From Eleusine coracana subsp. coracana (lineage: Eukaryota; Streptophyta; Magnoliopsida; Poales; Poaceae): a stretch of 64,000 nucleotides of DNA. The DNA lies in the NCBI GenBank assembly GCA_032690845.1, contig CM064429.1, forward strand, positions 18,681,013 through 18,745,012, written 5' to 3'. Position numbers and translations under genes: made by a program. Each line of letters opens with the position of its first letter. The first letter of the stretch is position 1. The notes below the pieces were generated by a model. The model was not told the origin of the DNA, ran no database searches, and saw only the letters and a program-made list of their open reading frames with translations. Shown piece by piece: positions 46,160 to 58,700 of the stretch.

Positions 46160-48981
46160 CTGTCGTTTAGGCCATATTTCGAGGGAGAGAATTGAGACAC
46201 TTGTAAAGAATGACATTCTTCCTCCATTGGAGTTCACAGACTTAGAACAATGCATTGAATGCATTAAAGGCAAATACGTAAAAAAGATTAAGAAAGACGC
46301 AAAAAGAAGCGCATGAATATTAGAGATCATCCATACGGATATTTGTGGTCCTTTTCCTGTCAAGAGTGTGGATGGTTATGACTCGTTTATAACATTCATA
46401 GACAATTAGTCCCGCTATGGTTACATTTATCCAATCAAGGAAAGATCAGATGCATTGGATAAATTCAAGATATTTAAAGCAGAAGTAGAAAATCAACATG
46501 ATTTAAAGATCAAAGTTGTAAGATCCGACCATGGGAGGGAGTAGTACGGTAGGCATACGCCTTATGGACAAGTCCCAGGACCTTTTGCTAGGTTCCTACA
46601 AGAAAATGGCATAGTTGCTCAGTACTCTACGCCGGACAAGCCACAGCAGAATGGAGTAGCAGAAAGGTGTAACCGTACCTTGATGGATATGGTGCACAAC
46701 ATGATGAGCTACTCCACACTACCAGTAAGTTTATGGATAGAGGCTTTAAAAACCGTTATTCATATTCTTAACAGAGTTCCAAGTAAATTGGTGCTCAAAA
46801 TACTGTATGAATTATGGACTGGACGAGTGCCTTCGCTCACACACCTCCGTGTATGGGGGAGTCCTGCAGAGGCTAAGATGTTTAATCCAAATCTTGGGAA
46901 ATTAGATCCCAAGACAGTGAGTTGCCATTTTATTGGCTACCCAGAAAAGTTCAAAGGTTACCGTTTCTACTGCTCAGATAGATACACCAAGTTTGTAGAA
47001 ACAAGCCATGCCGTCTTTTTGGAGGACGATATGATCAGGGGGAGCGTGGTAGCTCGAGAGATCGATCTTGAGGAGAAGCGGGTATATGTACCCAATTTTA
47101 TGAGTCAAGAACCTTTCTTCTCACTACCTGTTGATGTTGTGCCTATGATGCCTAGCATTGCAGTGCCAGCACCTGTTGTCACTCCATCTGTGGTACAAGA
47201 GGAACCTGCTCGTGAGGATCCGACAGATATTGATGCCACGGATGTGGGGGAGCAGCCTCTAACAGATAATGTGCCAGAAGAGCAGGCTCCATAAGAGCCC
47301 CAACAAGAAATTATACCAAATGAAGAGGCCCCTAGAAGGTCTCAAAGAGCTAGAAAGTCAGCAATACCGGCTGACTATGAACTGTATAACACAGAAGAAT
47401 ATCATATGGAGGATGACCCCACCTCGTATGAAGAAGCCATGAGAAGTGTCCATTGATCTGAATGGTTGGAGGCCATGAAAGATAAAATGAAATCAATGAG
47501 TCTCAATGAAGTTTGGGACTTAGAAGAAATTCCTAAAGGAGCCAAAATAGTAGGTTGTAAATGGGTCTACAAGATTAAATATGACTCTAGAGGGAATATA
47601 GAAAAGTTTAAGGCATGACTTGTGGCTAAAGGCTTTATGCAAAGAGAAGGAATTGATTACAGTGAGATATTTTCTCTAGTCTCTTGTAAAGATTCTTTTA
47701 GAATTATAATGGCACTAGTGGCGCATTATGATTTAGAATTACATCAAATAGATGTAAAAACAGCATTCCTAAACGGGGATTTAGAAGAAAGAGTTTACAT
47801 GGCACAACCGAAAGGTTTTGTTGTGGAAGGAAAAGAAAGTATGGGATGTCGTTTAAAGAGATCCATTTATGGATTAAAGCAAGCTTCAAGATAGTGGTAC
47901 TTGAAGTTCGATGGAACAATAAAACAAATATGGATTTGAAGCAAATGTTGAGGACAATTGCATGTATGCAAAGTTCAAGAATGGAAAATTCATTTTCTTA
48001 GTTTTATATGTAGATGATATTCTACTGGCCAGTAGTGATATCAGTCTACTACAGGGAACAAAGAAATTCTTATCCTCAAACTTTGACATGAAAGATCTTG
48101 GTGAAGCATCATATATTTTGGGCATTGAGATTCACCGTGATAGAAGAAAATATGTATTAGGACTGTCTCAAAAGACGTATATAGAGAAGGTGTTGAAGAA
48201 ATTCAACATGCACAAGTGTAGTGCCACACCTGCTCCTATAGTCAAGGGTGAAAGATTTGGAGATTGGCGAAAACCCAAGAATAAGTATGAGCTCAATGAA
48301 ATGAAAACGAAACCATATGCTTTGGCTGTGGGAAGCTTGCAATATGCGCAAGTATGTACACGCCCTGATTTAGCTTTTGTTACTGGGTTACTTGGCAGAT
48401 TTTAAAGTGATCTAGGCCTGGAGCACTGGAAGCTGCTAAAGAAAGTCTTGCGATATTTGCAAGGAACGAAAGGCCTCATGTTACTATACAAAAGATCAGA
48501 TTCACTCCAAGTGGTGGGGTATTCTAATTCAGACTTTTCTACAGATAACACGAAATCCACGTCGGGATACGTGTTTACCCTGGCAGGAGGAGCTATTTTA
48601 TGGAAAAGCTCCAAACAGACTATTACAGAAGGGTCTACCATGTATGCCGAGTTTATAGCATGTTATGAGGCCACGGGGCAGGTCAACTGGCTAAAGAAAT
48701 TGATACCCAGATTAAGAGTGGTTGACAGTATTGAGAAACCACTAAAGTTATACTGTGACAATGAACCAACGGTAATGTATGCTCACAACAATCAGTCCAG
48801 TGGTGCTACCAAGCACATTAATATAAAGTACTATGTTGTAAAAGATAAAGTCCAGGATCGCACTATAAGTCTCGAGTATCACAGGACTGAAAGAATGCTT
48901 GCGGATCTGCTCACGAAAGGCCTACCGCCCAGCGTGTTCAAGGAGCACGTAGCCGGCATGGGGTTAAGGGAAGCCTTATGA
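46160..48981 (+). pseudogene. Copia pol, 3' part: integrase, reverse transcriptase, RNase H, decayed
   Basis: It continues from 41828 with RLGHISRERIETLV, then an integrase core (IHTDICGPF; PQQNGVAERCNRTL), reverse transcriptase (KTAFLNGDLEERVYM; LYVDDILLASS near 48005) and RNase H (GYSNSDFSTDNTKSTSGYVF; YCDNEPTVMYAHN). It ends at TGA 48979-48981. Stops occur at about 46315, 46408, 46543, 47294, 47455, 47618, 47893 and 48404. A one-base insertion near 47925 shifts the frame between QASR*WYLKFD and the YVDD block. It cannot produce enzyme. Confidence 0.9.
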
Positions 48982-49149
48982 TTCTAGACTTAGGGCCTAA
49001 AGTAAAAGTATCCGTTTCTGAATGGGGAGATGTATAGTAGCTATTGAATCTATCGGCATTTTAGCTGTGACGATGAAACATGCTCTATGTGTAAATCCGT
49101 GATGAAATGTAAAAAGTAAAGTGATGATGGAAGAGATATAGGGGAAGAA

Positions 49150-49611
49150 TGTTAGTAGATCTCCAGTTGGGCCTAACGGCCCAACAGCCCGGATCGCGCC
49201 CTGATCGGGGGCGCTCCCAACCCATCTCTGGTTGGTGGGCCCCTTGTCACACTACGCCATATAAAGGAGGGGTGGAGCCGAGGCTCGATTCACAAGGTTG
49301 ACCGTAGCCACTATTCACCCTACAGAAACCCTAACCTGATTTCCTAAGGTTAGGTGCAGCCAGTCACGGGAAGGTCCCCTTTCACCGACGCCCTCGACGA
49401 GATCCTCGCCGACGACGACATGGTCAGAACCGATGCCGCCGTCGGGACCTCTTCTTCTCCGGCAATTGACAACTTGATGGCACCCGCTTCGCTTCCTCAC
49501 AATCCAGGTAACACTCACCTCTCTCCCTCTCCGTCTAGATCCCGTTCCAGAGCCCTATTGATTGCATAGAACCTCACTAGTCTTCTAGCCTAGGCAGATT
49601 AGATCCTATCA
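49150..49611 (+). repeat. Copia 3' LTR
   Basis: It is 462 bp, preceded by the purine-rich tract ATAGGGGAAGAA. Confidence 0.92.
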
Positions 49612-49616
49612 CATGC

Positions 49617-52190
49617 GGGCCACGGGCCACGGGTATAAGAAGGCACGACAGTGCGACCGATTCTGAGTTGGATCTTTGGGCTTGATTCTCTAATGCTTAT
49701 CCATCGGCCAGATACATTGATACATCATTTTCTAAACAAAATCCTAGATATATTTCAATTAAAAATAAATAAAATATAACTTAAACTAGCAAAATGTTCA
49801 TACGTTGCTATGGATTTTTAAAAAAAATATCAATACAATATATATAATAAATATTGTCTGTTAAATATTTTTTATACTATCTTATGTGAAGAATTATGAC
49901 ATAAATATAAGAGTGTAAGAATTGGGGTCATTCTCTGGTTAAGCAAAATTCAATATTAGTTTATATTTACATGCTTACAAGATCCTTTCTCATTTATGTC
50001 ATTGAATGCACAAGAAAGAGGCATAATTATATATTATTCATATAAGGTATTTGGTTCAATCACACTTTTAGAATAAAACATAGATCATGCCTAATATACT
50101 TTTGAAATTTTTTATATAACCTTAGTTGTATTGTGCTGCTAAAGAGAGAAATATAGATCATTTGAGTTTCTGAAGTAATTTTTTAAAGAAAAGAGAAAAA
50201 GCAATGGAACTGGGCTACATGCATACCAACTTTTATCCATAAACGGTGCAAGCCGCAATGAGGACACACTATCACAGCAATCAACGAGATGAAGTTTTGA
50301 CTGCTGAGATCAGTCAATCCCCGGTTTGTTCTACTTCCTCATGGCCGCCACAGTTTTTCTTTCTTTGCTGGCAGTTCTATGAATACGTGAGTTCATCAAC
50401 GAGTGTCTTGGCATTGAATGTCGCTTTCGCTCTTGTGGCTTGTGGCGGCATTGAATCTGTGGGTCATAGCTGAGGGAAAGGCTTAAGAAGTGAAGGGCAA
50501 GACGTCTTTACTGAGCCAGATGGTCTGGAAGAACTGTCTGCTATATCCTAGACTAGCAAAGTGACCGTGCATTGCTACGAGTATTAAAAAGTCATAACAT
50601 ATTATATTAGTGAAAAAAGAAACATTGATACCTGTTCTAACTCAAAAAATTTGCTCACATGCATGCTTGACCATACATTTCAGAGTACAAAATTCAAAGT
50701 CATAAACTTATCTGGCAGGAAAGAGAGAAGTGCATAGCATGCTAATTTCCTAGTCAGTTCAAGTATGTCAAATATATGCATCAGAGCAACCCTAACAACC
50801 GTTAAGTTCAATCATCTTGTTGCCAACACTATTGCCCGTTGCCATGTTTTAAAATTAATGATCACTCTTCATTCCATCCCAACAGTAATCATCAGCAATG
50901 GAGTAGACAAATTATTTACACTTATGCCTCATACTTGGCATAATCTGCAAAGGTATGCTGCTAAAAAACATGTTGATGCATCACTATGTAAAAACAGGTC
51001 TTTAGTGACACTTCTCAAGCATCATTAGTGACATGTAAAAGACGCGTCACTATTTCTACATCACTAATGTAAAATTATTAGTGATGCGGGTTTTACGCTT
51101 TACTAATAACTCTTGCATTAGTGACGCGTTTCGGTCCAGACATGTCACTAATGTGGGAGTCATTGCTGACACATCTTAAGTAAAAAACCTCACCAATGAT
51201 AAAATAAAAAAAGAAAAAAGAAAAAGGATGTGAATATCTCATATGAATAAAAAATATACATACTTTATTCATTATATACATCTCATCCCTCAGGAGCACA
51301 TGTTTCTTCTAAGTTCAAGAAATAAAAATTATACATGACTGAGTTCAAGAAAATATAGTTGTCCTTAGCCACTCAAAACAAAATAACCAAAGAGAAGCAC
51401 AACTTTCAATGGATATGTACATGACAATGGCCAATAACTCTATTCCCTTTGATGGACTTTTGATCTACCATTTTAGTTTATGGATTTACTGTGAATCTCA
51501 ATGAACAATAAGAATTTATGGAGGGATCACGCTGTGTTAAATAGATCACAGAATTGCAATTTCAATTAATTGGCAAAAAATAATCGTGGATGATATTCTT
51601 TCACAATTAATAATGCTACGGATATGCATTTGTTGGAGATTAGCAAATATACATAACAAATATGGCTCCCGTTCAACCAGTTCAGGTCATAATAACCTAC
51701 TGATTTAATAAATATGAACATCTTTGATAAGCATCCAAATTTCTTGAAAGACAGCAACCGTACCTTAGGTTAGTGGTAGGCACGCTGGACCATTGCGCCT
51801 AATGTTGGCTAGGATTGGTATTGCACACTGAAATTATCTCCAAAAAAAAGGCCAAGACAACAAGTCCTAAAAGAAAATTCAATAATAGGACTGTTAATCA
51901 AAAGTCAAAACCAAAATAAACTTTTCTATAACAAGTAAAACAATTTTTGGTTATAAGCTACAGTTGCATATGACTAAACAAACAACAAATATTTTACCAA
52001 AAAGCATTTTCAATTACTAGTAAAACCACGCAATCATGTGAAGTAATCTCCAAAGCAAAACAATACTAGAGGATCGGAACATTTCACCCCATCTTCTGCA
52101 TGGAAGTGAAGCTCTTTGTGTATTCTCAAAATGAAAGTTTTAAAATGTCATCTACACAAATAGAGCACACATGCATACAAATACGGAGTA
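49617..52190. other. Gene-free stretch between two retrotransposons
   Basis: AT-rich, with no gene. It contains a CACTA terminus fragment at 50982-51180 (separate entry) and a possible tRNA-like SINE relic near 51760-51850. Confidence 0.5.
50982..51180 (+). mobile_element. One end of a CACTA element with GTGAC/GTCACTAAT repeats
   Basis: It begins CACTATGTAAAAACAGGTC. TTAGTGACA, GCGTCACTA, CATCACTAATGT and ATTAGTGACGCG follow on alternating strands. No opposite terminus is visible before 52191. Confidence 0.5.
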
Positions 52191-52830
52191 TGATGAGGAC
52201 ATCAACGACATACGAATAATAACGATAGAAGATGGCGCGCCAAACCAAGTTGTCACGCCTCCACCTCTCGTCGTCGCGCCTCCTCGAGTTACGGATCCAT
52301 CTTCTAACGAGACGACGACGTACAAGGACCCAATCACTAGAGCTCGAGCCCAGGAATTGAAGACGGTTTTGATGCTAAGGAACGACGGCCCAGGATGACG
52401 CCGCCCGAAGGCCCACGTGGCCCAAGTCACGTGACTCCCTCTCTACCGCGCGCCTCTCCACTTCAGCCGGCCCTAGATGCCTCGTCCTCCCCCTATTTAG
52501 TCAAGGGTTGTGCCCCTTGCAATCTTTGAGTTTTGTTTTAAGTTTAGCTTAGCTATACATCCGTCTCTCGACGTGAATTCAGAACTCCACCTTCGTACAA
52601 TACATCAGATTGCTCGCCTCTAATTTTTGCTCGTTCTTCGATTACGCGTAAGAATTGATCCTCGTGATCAGGTTGATCTTGTTTACTGCAAGGTTAATAT
52701 CCTCCGGAAGTTGGTTCAGCGATTGCATTGACGCTTCGGCTTGCTCGTCGTAGTCGGATCGTGAGGGTCGACATCCACCAAATCGACGTTATCTCCACTC
52801 GCCGAAAGATCAGACACCCTACACCTATCA
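52191..52830 (+). repeat. 5' LTR of the interrupted Gypsy element
   Basis: It is 640 bp, starting TGATGAGGACATCAACG and ending CACCCTACACCTATCA. Its first 200 bp stay open and read as a polyprotein C-terminus (DPITRARAQELKTVL), showing that pol runs into the 3' LTR in this family. A TATA-like CTATTTAG lies near 52493. The flank is GAGTA; the partner copy is not in the window. Confidence 0.75.
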
Positions 52831-52832
52831 AG

Positions 52833-52847
52833 TGGTATCAGATTCCA
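52833..52847 (+). other. Primer-binding site of the interrupted Gypsy element
   Basis: TGGTATCAGATTCCA follows the LTR after AG, a Met-tRNA-type site. Confidence 0.75.
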
Positions 52848-53785
52848 GTGTTTCTCGGTGAGTTTATCCAAGTCCACATAAACCGAAAACTACAAAAAAA
52901 AAAGTTTACCCCAGTACGGTTTTGAGCCTCGCACTTTGGTTCAATAATTTGCGTTGTTGAGTTTTTGTGCTTTCGCTTTTGATCGTTGCTGGTACACTAT
53001 GTTCTATCGTTTTCTCCCCATCATCATCATATCCTTCCACCGCGCCGCGTGCTTTCACCACCACAGTTTGCTTTCTGCCGCATCTGTTTATCCTGTCTCG
53101 CTTGCCAAGTTGTGGTCAGCCGATCGCTTGCCAAGTTTTTCCGCTCCACCGTGAGTCCGGGTCAATCACTGCCTCGCCGATCGAGTCCTACTCGGTTACG
53201 CCGTAACCCGCTCGCCTCGCCCTGTGTTTGGTTCTGTTCGGTTTCGTGTGTCCCTCCTCTAGAGAGAGAGAGAGAGAGAGGCGCGACGTGTTCTACCCCT
53301 GCCTAAAAAAAAGCGCTTGTGCTTAATTGCTTATTTGAGGTCTCATTGTTTATATTTTCAGAAAAAGGTATAAAAAAAAAGAGAAAAAAAGAAAAAAAAG
53401 AAAAAAAAAGAGCGATCCAGCAACACAGGCGACGCGTTCTTGCTGCACTTTGTTTTGATCCTTCTTCCTTCCTCTTGCACTTGTGCCGGCAGCAATCTTT
53501 TCGCGTTTAGCACCATTATTCAGCTTTGCAGTTATTGTTTGAATTGTGCTAACACTTGGATTAAGTGCAGCCTCCTAGCCCCACAAATTTTCTACTACGA
53601 GCAGGTTTTTGTTTCACCACGTAATCGCTCCTCCAATCTTCCACCGATTTTACCTATGGTTGCAGTTCACACTTGCGTGCTTGGTAAGGACGGGTAAGAA
53701 TTTGATAACAGCTTTTCGATTGAGCTTTTCATCCACCACTCACCTCTTGTTGTAGGATCCCGCTTTTTGTATTGCTTGTGTTTCT
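52848..53785 (+). other. Leader of the interrupted Gypsy element
   Basis: Non-coding sequence with a GA microsatellite (about 53261-53281) and an A-rich tract (about 53366-53412). Confidence 0.6.
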
Positions 53786-55739
53786 ATGGCAGAAAACAGC
53801 TCGAAGTCGGAGGAGCTCACCCTCCAGGATGTCCAGGCACAGGTTGATGGTCTACAAAACGACATGAAGACGATGCACGAGAGACTTGACTCTACGGTCA
53901 CTTCGTCGAATGAGCGTTTTGACCAACTGGACCTCGCTGATACGGCTGCCCGCACCACGCTCGCGACGATCATGACTTGTCTTGAGGCCATATCGACGCA
54001 GCTTGGGACCATGACGACGCAGCTCACGGAGTTGCAAAATGCACGTGACTATGGCGCCGACACCGAGTAGGACGACGACAATCGCCGTGGTCGTGCTCGT
54101 AGGGTAAGTGTTCCTATTAATGATTCTTTTGCCAAAACAAAATTTCGTATTCCCACTTTTAATGGCAAATATGATCCGGGTGCTTATATTGATTGGGAAT
54201 TAGTGGTTGAATAAAAATTTGCATGCCATGATATTCCTGCTAATTTACAAGTTAAGGCTGCTATTAGTGAATTTACTGAATTTTCTTTACTTTGGTGGCG
54301 TGAGTATAGACAAAGATATCCTGATAATATTCCAGACACTTGGACGGTATTAAAAGCTGCTATGCGTCATCGTTTTGTGCCGTCATATTATGCTAGAGAT
54401 TTGCTTAATCAAATGCAGCGTTTTCAACAAGGTTCACTTTCTGTAGAGGATTATCATCAAGCTTTGAAAAAGGGTATGATTCGCTGTGGTTTAGTTGAAC
54501 TGGATGATGCTGCTATGGCACGCTTTAGGGGTGGGTTAAATCGTGAAATTCAGAACATTCTTGATTATAAGAATTATGATGATATGACCACCTTATTTGA
54601 ATATGCTTGTAAAGCTGAACATGAAGTGCAGGATCGATAATCTTTGTCAAGACCTAACATTTTTGTAGGGTCCAAGACGCCTTCAACTCCACGGTCGACA
54701 GCTCCTTCCACGTCGCGCGACCACTCCTCGACCACGTCCAAGTCGAGTGCTCCATCCACGGCCAAATCTGCCTCGATCGTGCCATCCTCCTTGTTGTCTG
54801 GACGAGCTCGTGATATTCAGTGTCACCGTTACCGAGGATTTGGTCATGTGATACGCGATTGTCCAAATAAACGAACTATGTTGATTCGTGACGACGGTGG
54901 GTATTCTTCTGCTAGTGATTCTGAGGATATTCAGCAGACTATGCTTGCCACTAATCATGCAGATAATACGGAGCTTCATGTCGACTCTAGTGCCGCCGAC
55001 AGGTATGCAACTCTTGTTGTGCAACGTGTTCTTAGTACACAGGTCGTTCAGGATGAAAAGCATCAGCGCCACAACATTTTTCATATCAAAGGCGTTGTGC
55101 AAGAACGATCGGTCCGTATAATCATCGATGGTGGCAGTTGCAACAATTTGGCTAGTACGACCTTGGTGGAGCTGTTGTCATTGCCAACAAGGAAGCATCC
55201 ACATCCTTATCACGTTCAATGGCTTAATGATGGCGGCAAAATAAAGGTAACATGCTCGGTACGTGTTCCTTTCTCTCTTGGTGCCTATTCTGATTTTGTA
55301 GATTGTGATGTTGTTCTAATGGAAACATGCCCTTTGTTGCTTGGCCGTCCTTGGCAATATGATGTTGATAGTGTTCATCATGGTCGCTCCAATTATTATT
55401 CCTTCATGTTTAAGGGTCAGAAAATTGTTATTCATCCTATGACACTTGAACAAGTTCTTAAAGATGATATTGCTCGAGCGACAAAAGCTGCAAAATTGGT
55501 TACATCGCCTCCTGTTGCACCTATTCAGCATGAGATCAAATTGAATAACCCTATCTTGCTTGCTACACGTGCTGATTTTGATGAATTACATGATGCTAAT
55601 CTGCTTTGCTATGCGCTAGTTTGCTCTCGTATGCTTGTTTCACTAGATGAGGCGCCTATGTTGCATATTCCTCCTGCTGTTACTAACCTTTTGCAGTACT
55701 ATAAAGATGTTTTTCCCGCTGAATTGCCACCGGGTCTTC
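53786..55739 (+). pseudogene. Gypsy gag-protease with three stops, truncated before reverse transcriptase
   Basis: The ATG is at 53786 (MAENSSKSEELTLQDVQAQV), with a coiled-coil start. A TAG at 54068 follows GADTE. The capsid region FRIPTFNGKYDPGAYIDWEL is broken by TAA (54211) and continues LLWWREYRQRYP to EVQDR*SL at 54638. The zinc-knuckle-like CHRYRGFGHVIRDC (54820-54860) lacks the second Cys (Tyr instead). The protease has IIIDGGSCNNLAS with its active-site Asp at 55127, and LLLGRPW. Two of the stops are CAA-to-TAA changes relative to the family. The frame is cut at 55739 by the inserted LTR. Confidence 0.85.
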
Positions 55740-58700
55740 TGTGACATCCCATGTCACAACATGAAGTTAACTAAGCCTAACCTCAATTAAGGACTAAGCC
55801 AGAGCATGATTAATCCATGTGCCAAAGGATAAAGAAAAGAAACCTAGTTAATTAAATTCCAAAATATTCGAATATGGGTCACTCACAAACATCATCAAAA
55901 CCCATGAAAGTACCCAAATATTTTTACATATTCTGAATAGCCATAATAAAATAGAATTTTGAGAATTTTTCCAGAATTTTTGGTAACCATTTAATACCCT
56001 TAAAAATTTCCCCCAAAGTCAGAAAAGTGTATTTCGGGTTTAGAATTTTCATAAATTCTCAAAGGAAACCTAACAGGTGCACCCAAAAGAAAAGTTGGAG
56101 CACACGTTTTGCCGAATACACACAAAAATTTGTGTCAATTTTGGAGCACGGGAACGTGTCAGAATTTACCAAACCCAAGTCCAAGTTCTGGGTCAAGCCG
56201 GGTCAACCGCCCCTTCCCTCTCCCATTCTCTCCGGCCAGTCTCCGCCCGACACCGACGCGCCCGTACGAGCCACCGTCGATCGCTGTAGCCCCGTCACGG
56301 TCACTGCTCCGCCAAATCGTGCCTGTGCCACCGGCCGGCATTGAAGCTCCACCGGAGGAGCCACTCCCTGCCCGACAGCTCGCTGTCCTCTCTCCTTCCC
56401 TCTCTCGGCTCCTTCCGGCGGCCACAACAAAAGGGCGGCAGCGGCTCACCCACCCCCCCCATTCCTCTCCTGCTCTGCTCGCCAACACTCCCGCACGCCC
56501 CAGGCGCTCCTGCAAGATCGCGCAGCGCTGCTACCGCCATGCTCCTCCTCTGCCGCAAGGAAACCCGGCGAGCTCCCCTGCTCCGGGTCGCGTGAGCGCC
56601 GCCGCGTCCAGCCCTGACCAGGCAGCCCCTCCCTTCTTCCTTCTTTCGCAAATCAACGCGCTAAGGAGTCCTCTCGCCGCCTACTGATCCTCTTCCTCCC
56701 ACATGCAGAGACGTTGCCGGAATTTGGAGAACCCGAGCCGCCGTCGGCCACCACGCGGAAAGGGCTCACGGCGACGACCACCCTCCCGGCCACCCCAACT
56801 CCAGCCAACGCGTCGACGAGCACCGCGGCACCCAGGTGATGCTTCTGGACCTTCCCCCTTGCCGATTCCATCTCTGGGCATGCCTGCCGCCGTCGGCCAC
56901 CGTCCAGCTTCGCCGCCGCTCGTCGCCGGCAGAGCTCCGGCAGCCCCCGCTCCGGCCACCATCACCCACGTGACCGCCTTGGGTCACTGATCATGTAGAG
57001 CAGCACCAAGTTCCGCGCCTCGCCGCCGATCGCCGCCGGCGAGCCAGCAGAGCCACTCCGCCGCTCCGCCGCGCGCACGCGCGGGGAAATTTGAAAATGG
57101 CCAGTGGCAGATTTGTAAATAAGGGTGAACTTCGATTAAACTTGAAAATTCAATAACTCGAGAAATAAGAGGCCTAAAAATGTGAAATTAATTTTTCTTG
57201 ACTCCAAAAGGCTTGCTCTACCAGAAAAACAGGATCAAGTCCAAGGTTATTCAGTAAATTAATTTATTTAATCCATCAAAGTCACAACCCTAATTTGCTT
57301 AATAAATTCATAAGTAATTATGTGTACATGGTAAATTCATGAAATTTGCTCAGTAAGAAGTTCATGGCATATCTAAACTTTCTGCAAAAGCACATTTCCA
57401 TTGTTATGCATATTTTTGGTATTATTGCATAATCCTCATTTTTAGTAATTGGATTTATATAACTTTTTGGCTAGGAATTTATTCATCAAATTTGGCATTC
57501 CTGTCCCTTATGAACTTGTACACTTATGAAAAATCCCATGAAAAAAATTGAGGTTACCTAAGTACAAAGTTGCTGTAGAAATTGATTATTTGCTAAGTAA
57601 CTAGGAAATTCTTCATATAAATGATACTCTATGGGTGTATTACGGGAAAATAAGAATAAATTGATTTCTGGAAGTCCATGGAAAATAACTCATCTTTATA
57701 TTGCAGTAGGATTTCTCCTTGTGTAATTATATACTTGGTTCTTGATTAATTATATGAACTAGAACTAGTGAGGCAACTAAAGAACCATTTTATGTATAGT
57801 ATTAGTTTGCATATGGTCACTTTAGCTACATGGCCCAAAAATGAACTTTCTGAAATTTAACCCTAAGTACTACATTGTCATGTCATCATCAACCAGGATG
57901 TCAATTAATCAGCATTTAGGCCATGCTCATGTTAAAGTGGACATACACCAAGAGTGCGATGATTAAGAACTTGCATGCTAGTAGCTAGGAGTTTGTCCCT
58001 TAAAAATTCAGTAGCTACCATGTCATACTTAGGTGTACACACATTCATAAATAAATGATTAGTCACTAATGTTCATTTGCTGAGGAAGTGCCATGAATTG
58101 TCATGCCATGCATTCCATCTTTAATTAAGAAAACTCCATGAAACCTTGTGTATTCCTTAGCATTGATGCATGTCCATTCCATATAGGAATCGAGACCGTG
58201 GAGATCACACCGGACCAGCAAGGAGCTGAAGTGCACTTTGGTGACGACGCTAACTACGATCACACCCAAGGCAAGCCCCGGTGCATAACCCATTTTTATC
58301 ACTCGAGTCCTTTCTCCTTATCACAAGTTAGGAATATTGTATTGTGCATTAAGTGTAGGACTTGGATGAAACACACTTGCATACTCCCGCACTGACCTAT
58401 GATTAGTATGTTAGTAAGCTTTTACGTTAGCAAATGCTATGCTCAAATTAGTGGAGTCAACGGTAGGTTATAGATTCAACTATGATTCAATTGGCTGATC
58501 AACTTGATAAAAATGAAGCACCTATCGTTGCAACTCCGCGAACAAGTATTGAACTGTACCAAGTGCATACCTTTAATATGGGAATTGGTAAACCTAGTAA
58601 CTTGGGCGCCGTATTGTTGGACGGCCATACTCATCGATCCAGAGGTGATGTGAACAGCACGGTGGACGCACGGGTTTGAGGACCGCAGGAGAGTGCATGG

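Larger units (their letters stand above)
38844..49611 (+). mobile_element. Ty1/Copia LTR retrotransposon, complete borders, coding region decayed
   Basis: LTRs are at 38844-39293 and 49150-49611, both starting TGTTAGTAGATC and ending GATCCTATCA. The 5-bp flanks are CATGT (38839-38843) and CATGC (49612-49616). Gag, integrase, reverse transcriptase and RNase H follow in Copia order. A 4.3-kb element (41834-46159) is nested in the integrase region; without it the element is about 6.4 kb. It inserted about 90 bp upstream of the disrupted F-box ATG. Confidence 0.92.
52191..55739 (+). mobile_element. Ty3/Gypsy retrotransposon, 5' part, interrupted by a second Gypsy element
   Basis: It has a 5' LTR (52191-52830), primer site, leader, gag and protease. 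The sequence stops at PAELPPGL, just before the reverse transcriptase, where another element's LTR begins at 55740. The rest, if it exists, lies beyond the window. It is related to the nested element at 41834: the LTR starts (TGATGAGGACATCAAC vs TGATGAGTACATCACAC) and the protease regions are similar. Confidence 0.85.

Noticed and set aside
51750..51850. Possible tRNA-like SINE (TTAGTGGTAGGCACGCTGG)
   Set aside because: An A-box-like word is present but no B-box (GGTTCGAATCC type) and no clear flanking duplication.
56027..56990. Multiple long frames in the GC-rich part of the long LTR
   Set aside because: Open on both strands and in several phases; no domain is recognisable, consistent with LTR leader composition.
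58186..58275. Coding-like stretch after an intron-acceptor-like CATATAG inside the long LTR
   Set aside because: Too short, with no start, donor or family match; kept only as part of the LTR.
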